Source: Phenylobacterium deserti
GTDB lineage: Bacteria; Pseudomonadota; Alphaproteobacteria; Caulobacterales; Caulobacteraceae
Length of the DNA: 64,000 nucleotides
Direction of reading: 5' to 3'
Assembly (NCBI GenBank): GCA_943332615.1
Contig: CALQQB010000007.1
Location: forward strand, 1-64,000
Shown: positions 56,488 to 64,000 of the stretch, piece by piece
Layout: the number at the start of each line of letters is the position of its first letter
How positions within the stretch are numbered: position 1 is the first letter of the stretch
Made by a program: the position numbers and the translations under genes
Notes under the pieces: model-generated
The model's input: only the letters and a program-made list of their open reading frames with translations
What the model was told of the DNA's origin: nothing
Databases searched by the model: none

Positions 56488-56516
56488 CTTCCGTTCCCAC
56501 TGTGTGGGAACGGAAG
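56488..56516. repeat. Perfect 13-bp hairpin between convergent genes
   Basis: CTTCCGTTCCCAC and GTGGGAACGGAAG are perfect inverted copies around TGT, between the ends of ribB and the M16 peptidase gene. No U-tract is on either side. It may be a bidirectional 3' end or a dispersed intergenic repeat. Confidence 0.6.
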
Positions 56517-56528
56517 AATACACGGTCC

Positions 56529-59354
56529 TCACTTCCGTAGCGTTGAACTCGCCAGGTCCAGCTTGTCGCTCGGGATCACTTCCAGGTTCGGGAGTTTCGC
56601 CCTCAGGCCCTCCGCGAAGGTCTTGGCGTCGCCGGCGATGATCACGCTGGCGGTCTTGGGATCGAGGGTCCTGGCGGTGAAGGCCTGCACCTGCGCCGGG
56701 GTGACCGCATCGACCTGGGCGGTGTAGCGGCCGACCTCGTCCAGTGGCACGCCGTAAAGCGCCAGATTGCCCAGGATATCGGCCAACCCGCCCGACGTCG
56801 CCAGCTCGCGGCCATAATCCCCGATCAGGGTCGATTTGCGCGCCGTCAGCTCGTCCGCGCCCGGCGCTACGGTGGCGAGCCGGGTCAGCTCCGCATTGAT
56901 CAGCCCCAGCACCTCGACCGCCGACTCGTTCTTGGTCTGGGCCGAAGCCCGGAACGAACCCGTGGTCCGCGCGGTCGAAAGCCGCGCCGTGGCGCCGTAG
57001 GACAGCCCCCGCCTGATGCGGATCTCGGCGTTCAGCCGGGCCGAATAGCCGCCGCCCAGCACCGTCGTCGCGACCACGCCGGGGTAGTAGGCCGGGTCGT
57101 TGCGGGCGATGGCCGGCTTGATCACATTGACCGAGGCCTGGCCGGTGCCGGGGATGTCGATGGCGATGGCGCGGGGCTTCCCGGTCGGTGTGATCGTCAG
57201 CGCGCCGGGCAGGGTGGCGGGAGGCTTGGCCCAGCCCCCGAATGCCTGCTCGGCCATCGCAAAGCCCTGCTCGGCGCTGATGTCTCCGGTCAGCACCAGG
57301 ATGGCATTGTCCGGTCTGAACCAGGTGGCGTGCAGCTTCGCGAGGTCGGCGGTCTTCAGACGGGCCAGGGTGTCCGGCGTGCCTTCCACCGCATGGCCGA
57401 AGGGCGTGCCACCATAGACGACCGGCGCGCCGGCGAACCCGGCCACCGAGCCCGGCTGCTGGTAGGCCACGCGCAGGCCGTCCAGCGCCTGCTCCCGCTG
57501 GCGCTGCAGTTCCTCGGCCGCGAACGCCGGGTGCATGGCTACGTCGGCCATGATCGCCATCGCCGCCTTCAGCTTGTCTGGCATGACGTTGAGCGTCACG
57601 GAGGATGACTCCAGCCCGCCGCCGGACGACAGGTCCGCCCCCAGGCTCTCGGTCTGGCTGGCGATCTGCTGGGCTGAGCGGGTCCTGGTGCCCTCGGTCA
57701 GCATGCTGGCCATCATCGAGGCGGCGCCGGCCAGGCCATCCGGGTCGGCCCAGGCGCCGGTCTTCACCGTCAGGTTGGCGGTGACCAGCGGCAGGTCAGA
57801 CGAGCGGGCGACCACCACGCGCAGACCATTGGCCAGGGTCTTCTCCGCGGGCTTCGGCAGCACCGGCTGCACGGGCGCGGCGATCGGCGGCGGCTTTTGG
57901 CGATCTGCCTCCGGCGCCAGGGTGAACACCGGACCATCGTAGCGGACGGCCATCCTCGGCGGCGAGGCCGTGACCGGCGCGGCCTGGTCCTTCGGCCGGG
58001 CGGCCTCTGCCTGGTAGCGGATGGTCATCCGGATGTTGTCGGCGAGGTACTTCCTCACCACCCGCTGGATGTCGGCGGCCGTCACCGCCTGCAGCCGGCC
58101 AAGCTCAGTGTTCACCGCGTTTGGATCGCCATCGACCAGCAACGCCTGGCCGATCGCGCTGCCGCGACCCTCGATGGTCTCGCGCTGGCGCAGCGCAGAG
58201 GCGACCAGCTCGTTCTTGGCCTCGGCCAGTTCGGCGGCGGTGGGCGGCGCGTCGCGCAGGCGCTTCACCTCGGCCAGCAGGGCGGTTTCGCCCTGAGCGA
58301 TGGTCTTGCCGCTGGCCATGATGGCGCCGACCATGAACAGGCCCGGGTCGTGCGGCAGGTCGGCGTTGGAGAACGACTCGGCGGCGATCTGCTGGCGGTA
58401 GACGAGGCTGTTGTAGAGCCGCGACGATTTGCCGGCCGACAGGATGGCGTCCAGCACTTTCAGCGCCGGGGCGTCGGGGTGGGAGGCCGCCGGGCCCTGC
58501 CAGCTCAGCACCACGGCCGGCAGCGGCACGTTGGGTCCGTAGCCATCATAGACACCCGCCTTGGTGCGCCGCGGCTCCTTCACGGTCACCCGTGGCAGCG
58601 GCTTGGCGGGGTTCTTCAGCGGGCCGAAGTACCGGTCGACCCAGGCGTCCAGCTGCGTCTCGTCGTAATTTCCCACCACGATCAGCGCCGCGTTGTCGGG
58701 CCGGTAGTAGGTTTCATGGAAGGCGCGCACATCATCCACGGTGGCGGCGTCCAGCTCCTCGATCGAGCCGATGCCGGGGCGCTTGTAGGGGTGGGTCGTG
58801 TAGCTGGCCTGCGGCAGGTAGAGCGCCATGAGTCGCCCGTACGGCGAGGCCAGCACCCGCTGGCGCAGCTCTTCCTTGACCACGTCGCGCTCGGACTTGA
58901 AGCCCGCCTCGTCCACCACCAGCGTGCCCAGCCGGTTGGCCTCGGCCCAGATCAGCCGCTCCAGGTGATTGGCGGGCACGACCTCGTAGTAGTCGGTGAA
59001 ATCGTCGGCGGTGGAGGCATTGTTGAAGCCGCCCACGTCCTCCGTCATGCGATCGAACTGCTCTGAAGGCAGGTCACGGGTGGCCTTGAACATCAGGTGT
59101 TCGAACAGATGGGCGAAGCCGGAGCGGCCCTCGGGGTCGTCCTTCGAGCCCACGCCGTACCAGACCTGGACCGTCACGTTGGGCGTGGCGCGGTCCAGCG
59201 CGGTCATCACCTGCAGCCCGTTTGGCAGGGTGCGGGTCTTGAAGGCGATCGGCGGGACATCAGCCGCGTGGGCCGTGGAGGCTATGACCACCGGGGCGAG
59301 CGCCGTCGTGGCCAGGAGGACGGCAAAGCCGGTCGTGCGAAGGATTTGAAACAT
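56529..59354 (-). CDS. Exported double-domain M16 metallopeptidase
   Basis: A 941-residue secreted zinc peptidase (pitrilysin/PqqL type). The signal peptide FAVLLATTALAPVVIASTAHAA is followed by an active M16 domain with inverted zinc motif H-x-x-E-H in HLFEHLMF (His82, Glu85, His86) and third ligand Glu162 in SERDVVKEEL. The second M16 repeat (from about residue 500, LANGLRVVVARSSDLPLV) lacks the motif, as normal. The ATG of MFQILRTTG is preferred over upstream ATGs. It degrades peptides in the periplasm, by inference. Confidence 0.93.
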   Translation of the reverse strand: MFQILRTTGFAVLLATTALAPVVIASTAHAADVPPIAFKTRTLPNGLQVMTALDRATPNVTVQVWYGVGSKDDPEGRSGFAHLFEHLMFKATRDLPSEQFDRMTEDVGGFNNASTADDFTDYYEVVPANHLERLIWAEANRLGTLVVDEAGFKSERDVVKEELRQRVLASPYGRLMALYLPQASYTTHPYKRPGIGSIEELDAATVDDVRAFHETYYRPDNAALIVVGNYDETQLDAWVDRYFGPLKNPAKPLPRVTVKEPRRTKAGVYDGYGPNVPLPAVVLSWQGPAASHPDAPALKVLDAILSAGKSSRLYNSLVYRQQIAAESFSNADLPHDPGLFMVGAIMASGKTIAQGETALLAEVKRLRDAPPTAAELAEAKNELVASALRQRETIEGRGSAIGQALLVDGDPNAVNTELGRLQAVTAADIQRVVRKYLADNIRMTIRYQAEAARPKDQAAPVTASPPRMAVRYDGPVFTLAPEADRQKPPPIAAPVQPVLPKPAEKTLANGLRVVVARSSDLPLVTANLTVKTGAWADPDGLAGAASMMASMLTEGTRTRSAQQIASQTESLGADLSSGGGLESSSVTLNVMPDKLKAAMAIMADVAMHPAFAAEELQRQREQALDGLRVAYQQPGSVAGFAGAPVVYGGTPFGHAVEGTPDTLARLKTADLAKLHATWFRPDNAILVLTGDISAEQGFAMAEQAFGGWAKPPATLPGALTITPTGKPRAIAIDIPGTGQASVNVIKPAIARNDPAYYPGVVATTVLGGGYSARLNAEIRIRRGLSYGATARLSTARTTGSFRASAQTKNESAVEVLGLINAELTRLATVAPGADELTARKSTLIGDYGRELATSGGLADILGNLALYGVPLDEVGRYTAQVDAVTPAQVQAFTARTLDPKTASVIIAGDAKTFAEGLRAKLPNLEVIPSDKLDLASSTLRK

Positions 59355-59426
59355 GAGACGTCCCGATTGGATGGGGGAGGGGAGCCTACCACCCAACCGG
59401 GACGCTGGAAGCTGCGAGGTTTTCAT

Positions 59427-59443
59427 GTGTGCGGGTAACACAC
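59427..59443. promoter_or_regulatory. Possible regulator site between M16 and LysR genes
   Basis: GTGTG-N7-CACAC is an inverted repeat in the divergent gap between the M16 and LysR genes. The spacing and location fit a LysR-type box, though a T-N11-A core is imperfect. The rest of the 250-base gap shows nothing definite. Confidence 0.3.
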
Positions 59444-59604
59444 CTGCATCTCGTAAGCCGGTCTGTGGAGCTTCCTGTCGCGGACGCCTATATGGGGAGT
59501 ACGGGCTGTCCGCCGCTCGGCGACAGTGAAGATACGGGGCGACCCGGGGCTAGGGCTATCGGCGCCCTTGCAGGGCCGGCCTGCACAACTGCAGAATGGG
59601 TGTC

Positions 59605-60564
59605 ATGTTCGATTGGAATGACCTGAAGGCGTTCCTTGCCGTAGCGAGAGGCGGATCGACCCTGGCCGCCTCCAAAGCCCTGGGCGTAAACCAGACCACC
59701 GTGGCGCGGCGGATCGAGAGCCTGGAACAGGATCTCGGTTTCAAGCTGTTCGAGCGCGGTCAGACCGGCAGCCGCCTCACCGAGGCCGGCGAGGTCATGA
59801 TCCCCGACGCCGAGGGGGTCGAGCGGGCGGCCATCCGCTTCTCCAACCAGGCAGCGAGCCAGCTTCGCGGCGTGCACGGCGGCCTGCGGCTCACCACCAA
59901 CGAACTGGTCGCCAACAGCATGGTGATCCCCGCGCTGCCGGAGTTCCGCCGGGCCCATCCGGGGGTGCAGGTCGATCTGGTGATTACTGACCGGTCCGTT
60001 GATCTGGAGAACGGCGAGGCCGATCTCGCGATCCGCACCAGCAAGGCGCTGGCCGAGTCGGACCTGGTGGCGCGCAAGATTTGCGACCACGACATGGCCC
60101 TCTACTGCAGCCGCGAATACGCCTCGCGTCGTGGCGTGCCGACCTCCTACGAGGACCTCAAGGACCACGACCTCATCGACGTCACCGTCGACATGGGCGA
60201 AATGCCGGCCGCCACCTGGATGATGCGCCACTCCGGCGGCAGGCAGCCGATCACGCGGTCCAACTCCATGGGCAGCCTGGTGCACGCGGTGAAGGCGGGC
60301 CTGGGCATCGGCGCCCTGCCCTCCACCATCGGCGACATCGACCCCGACCTGTTGCGCTGCTCGGACGTCATCGAGGAGGCTCGCGTCAGTTCCTGGATCG
60401 TCACCCGCCGCGAGCTGAAGGACACGCCCCGCGTGCGCGCCTTCATCGACTTCATGGCCCCGCACCTGCAGCAGCAGATGCGCCTCGTCGAGGAACGCGG
60501 CCGCCAGCGCATCGCCGCCGACGCCGACAAGATCGTGCCGTTCCCGACCAAGTCGGTGGGCTGA
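59605..60564 (+). CDS. LysR family transcriptional regulator
   Basis: A 319-residue regulator. The winged-HTH MFDWNDLKAFLAVARGGSTLAASKALGVNQTTVARRIESLEQDLG is followed by a linker helix and a periplasmic-binding-like effector domain (RLTTNELVANSMVIPALPEF, ADLAIRTSK, GLGIGALP). The ligand is unknown. An ATG three codons upstream is possible. It is divergent from the M16 peptidase gene, the likeliest target. Confidence 0.92.
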   Translation: MFDWNDLKAFLAVARGGSTLAASKALGVNQTTVARRIESLEQDLGFKLFERGQTGSRLTEAGEVMIPDAEGVERAAIRFSNQAASQLRGVHGGLRLTTNELVANSMVIPALPEFRRAHPGVQVDLVITDRSVDLENGEADLAIRTSKALAESDLVARKICDHDMALYCSREYASRRGVPTSYEDLKDHDLIDVTVDMGEMPAATWMMRHSGGRQPITRSNSMGSLVHAVKAGLGIGALPSTIGDIDPDLLRCSDVIEEARVSSWIVTRRELKDTPRVRAFIDFMAPHLQQQMRLVEERGRQRIAADADKIVPFPTKSVG

Positions 60565-60573
60565 CGGGCGGCT

Positions 60574-61737
60574 CTACAGCCCCAGCACCTCACCCAAGGC
60601 GCCGACCACCTTGGCCACATCCCCGTCCGCCATCCCCGGATAGAGCGGCAGCGACAGGCAGCGCGCGTACCAGGCCTCGGCGCCGGGCAGGTGGAGATCG
60701 CCGTAGAGGCCACGGTAATAGGGCTGCCGGTGCACCGGGATGTAGTGGACCTGGGTTCCGATCCCCCGGGCCCGCAGCGCCTCCACCACCTCGCGCCGCG
60801 AGCGGCCGGCGGTTTCGAAGTCGATCAGTACGCACATCAGGTGCAGCACCGGCTCGCTCCAGGCCGGCTGCGTCGCCTGGCGCACCAACGGCGCCAGCGG
60901 CGCCAGGGCCTCGCCATAGGCGGCTGCCAGCGCGCGACGGCGCGCGGCGAACCGCGGTAGCTTCGCCAATTGCGACAGGCCCAGCGCGCAGAGGATGTCG
61001 GGCAGGCGGTAGTTGAAGCCCGGCTCCGGCATCTCGTACCACCAGGGATCGGCCCCTTCCGGCCGCACCATGCCGTGGCTGCGCAGGGTCCGCAGGCGCT
61101 CGGCCAGCCGCGGATCATTGGTGGTGACCATGCCGCCCTCGCCGGTGGCGATGGTCTTCACGGGATGGAACGAGAAGGTGGCCATGGCCGAATGGCGAAC
61201 GTCGCCGATGGTTTCCGACGTATTGCCAAACCGCGCCGTGCTCCCCAACGCATGCGGCGCGTCCTCGACCAGCACTGCGCCGGCGTCCCGCGCCAGGGCC
61301 TCCAGCGCCGGCAGCTCGCAGGCGTCGCCCCGCAGATGCACCGGCAGCACGGCCCGCAGCTTGCGGCCGTCCACCCGACCAATCGCCTCGGCCAGGGTGT
61401 CCGGCGTTATCAGCGCGGTGTCGGGGTCCACATCGGCGAACACCACGTCGGCGCCCACGTAGCGGGCACAGTTGGCGGTGGCCAGGAAGGTAATGCTGGG
61501 CGCGATCACCACCTCGCCCGGCTTCACGTCAAGCGCCAGCATGGCCAGGTGCAGGGCCGCCGTGCCGTTGGCGCAGGCCACCGCGTAATTTGCCCCCACC
61601 GTCTCGGCGAAGGCGCCCTCGAAGGCCTCGACCGTGGGCCCGGTGGTCAGGAAGTCCGCGCGCAGGGCCTCCGTGACGGCCGCGATGTCGTCGTCCTCGA
61701 TGGTCTGGCGGCCGTAGGGAAGGACGCTGTCGGCCAT
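60574..61737 (-). CDS. pseC: UDP-4-amino-4,6-dideoxy-sugar transaminase PseC
   Basis: A PLP-dependent DegT/DnrJ/EryC1-family aminotransferase of 387 aa, second step of pseudaminic acid synthesis. VACANGTAALHLAML, VEDAPHALGS and the PLP lysine in FSFHPVKTIATGEGGM (Lys194) are typical. The ATG giving MADSVLPYGRQTIEDDD is chosen. It starts 13 bases after pseB on the same strand; with pseB it gives UDP-4-amino-4,6-dideoxy-L-AltNAc. Used in flagellin glycosylation in related bacteria (flmB in Caulobacter). Confidence 0.9.
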   Translation of the reverse strand: MADSVLPYGRQTIEDDDIAAVTEALRADFLTTGPTVEAFEGAFAETVGANYAVACANGTAALHLAMLALDVKPGEVVIAPSITFLATANCARYVGADVVFADVDPDTALITPDTLAEAIGRVDGRKLRAVLPVHLRGDACELPALEALARDAGAVLVEDAPHALGSTARFGNTSETIGDVRHSAMATFSFHPVKTIATGEGGMVTTNDPRLAERLRTLRSHGMVRPEGADPWWYEMPEPGFNYRLPDILCALGLSQLAKLPRFAARRRALAAAYGEALAPLAPLVRQATQPAWSEPVLHLMCVLIDFETAGRSRREVVEALRARGIGTQVHYIPVHRQPYYRGLYGDLHLPGAEAWYARCLSLPLYPGMADGDVAKVVGALGEVLGL

Positions 61738-61750
61738 GCTACGCGTCCTG

Positions 61751-63302
<1,552 letters not shown>

Positions 63303-63393
63303 GGGTGGGCCGCCAAACGCCTTTCGCCCGAGGCGAAGCCCGAGAGGGAGCGACCATGTTCAGACCTGTTCAGACGGGGGAGGGGAAGCGCGC

Positions 63394-63687
63394 CTATGCG
63401 CCCGCCAACTGATCCATGAACGCCGCCAGTTCCACGTCGAGCTCCGTCACCCCGCCCGCGTCGTGCGTGGTGAGGGTCACCTCGACGCGGTTGTAGACAT
63501 TGAACCATTCCGGGTGATGATCCAGCTTGTCGGCCATCAGGGCCACGCGGGTCATGAAGCCGAAGGCGGCGTTGAAGTCCTTGAACTTGAGGGTGCGCTG
63601 AATCGCGTCCCGATCACCCTCGACGCTGGCCCAGCCCGGCAGCGTCTTCAGCGCCGCCTCCGCGCCGATCTTTACCGGGCGGGTCAT
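63394..63687 (-). CDS. phhB: 4a-Hydroxytetrahydrobiopterin dehydratase
   Basis: Pterin-4a-carbinolamine dehydratase, 97 aa; it recycles the pterin cofactor after aromatic hydroxylation. The signature is complete: [47 protein letters not shown]. The catalytic His pair and the Trp are present. No phenylalanine hydroxylase is in the window. Its ATG overlaps the HAD stop upstream (ATGA). Confidence 0.94.
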   Translation of the reverse strand: MTRPVKIGAEAALKTLPGWASVEGDRDAIQRTLKFKDFNAAFGFMTRVALMADKLDHHPEWFNVYNRVEVTLTTHDAGGVTELDVELAAFMDQLAGA

Positions 63688-64000
63688 GCGGTCGCCGGTT
63701 CGTCGAAGGTCAGGCCGGTGAGGGCGGCCAGTTCGGCCAGGGTCTGGTCAACCTCGATCACCTTGATCGCCTTCATGCCCAGGGCGGCGGCCGGCTTGCA
63801 GTTGATGCCCAGGTCGTCGAGGTAGATGCAGTTGGCCGGTTCCACGGCCAGCAGGTCGCACATCATCCGGTAGATTTTCGGATCGGGCTTGCGGACGCCG
63901 GCCTTGCTGCTCTCGATGATGGCGTCGAACAGCGGCATCACCTGGCCCATGGCGCCGGCGGCCCGCTGGATCTCGTTCTGGCCGGGGCTGTGCATCGAGA
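63684..64000 (-). CDS. HAD-superfamily hydrolase, 3' part
   Basis: The last 105 codons; the start is beyond the right edge. Residues [19 protein letters not shown] are the KPDP lysine-containing motif III of HAD subfamily IA, and [24 protein letters not shown] is motif IV (the DDLG acidic pair). The shape resembles haloacid dehalogenase/epoxide-hydrolase N-terminal-type phosphatases. The nucleophilic Asp would be off the window. It overlaps phhB's start, so they are co-translated. Confidence 0.88.
   Translation of the reverse strand, partial: SMHSPGQNEIQRAAGAMGQVMPLFDAIIESSKAGVRKPDPKIYRMMCDLLAVEPANCIYLDDLGINCKPAAALGMKAIKVIEVDQTLAELAALTGLTFDEPATA

Overview
The window is high-GC, gene-dense alphaproteobacterial chromosome, most like Caulobacteraceae (Phenylobacterium/Caulobacter type). 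Pointers are the mutM–(TraB)–enoyl-CoA hydratase–rpsT–dnaA order, three GANTC (CcrM-type) sites upstream of dnaA, a GTTC-N7-GTTC LexA box of alphaproteobacterial type, a lipoprotein resembling the caulobacterial CC0125/CC1285 family, and the pseB/pseC (flmA/flmB-like) pair. There is no phage, IS element, CRISPR array or plasmid backbone; one tRNA (Gly-GCC) is present and no rRNA. This is core chromosome with a few unusual accessory genes.

Layout. 1–9 kb: a LexA-controlled gene cut by the left edge, pyrF, a MarC protein, an SDR, kup, argG with a structured leader, a MAPEG protein, a lipoprotein and a hybrid histidine kinase. 9–13.4 kb: a tight operon of three exported proteins (caspase-fold + eight Sel1 repeats; Gly-rich/SH3; outer-membrane barrel). 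13.4–14.1 kb: a frameshifted BNR-type gene and tRNA-Gly. 14.1–19 kb: DUF6065, a YbaK/ProX-type deacylase, then thioredoxin–LON-domain–Trm112, and a haem peroxidase. 19–29 kb: the replication-proximal block dut–coaBC, a lipoprotein, ubiB–ubiE, mutM–TraB/GumN, enoyl-CoA hydratase, rpsT, dnaA, DUF6481. 29–34 kb: an orphan PEP-CTERM protein and the rbfA–truB–rpsO–pnp translation/RNA-decay cluster. 34–41 kb: a ferritin-like protein, an APC permease, a DUF885 peptidase-like protein, a 699-residue lipoprotein fusing redoxin, haem-binding, copper monooxygenase and EF-hand parts, and a 2-hydroxyacid dehydrogenase.

41–50.6 kb: two divergent TetR-type genes, one fused in frame to a family-4 glycosyltransferase, then Nudix, DUF2939-like, dienelactone-hydrolase, GNAT, RmlD-type reductase, MATE, beta-lactamase-fold and second GNAT genes. 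50.7–56.5 kb: a fatty-acid/acyl-CoA module (crotonase, acyl-CoA dehydrogenase, acyl-CoA ligase), then an FMN reductase translationally coupled to ribB. 56.5–64 kb: a double M16 peptidase, a LysR regulator, pseC/pseB for a pseudaminic-acid-type sugar nucleotide, a small exported protein, phhB, and a HAD phosphatase cut by the right edge.

The most interesting items are the caspase/Sel1–SH3–barrel operon, the redoxin/cytochrome/copper-monooxygenase/EF-hand fusion, the TetR–glycosyltransferase fusion with a perfect palindrome over its start codon, and the SOS-type promoter at the left edge. All identifications come from reading motifs and gene order; no database search was run.
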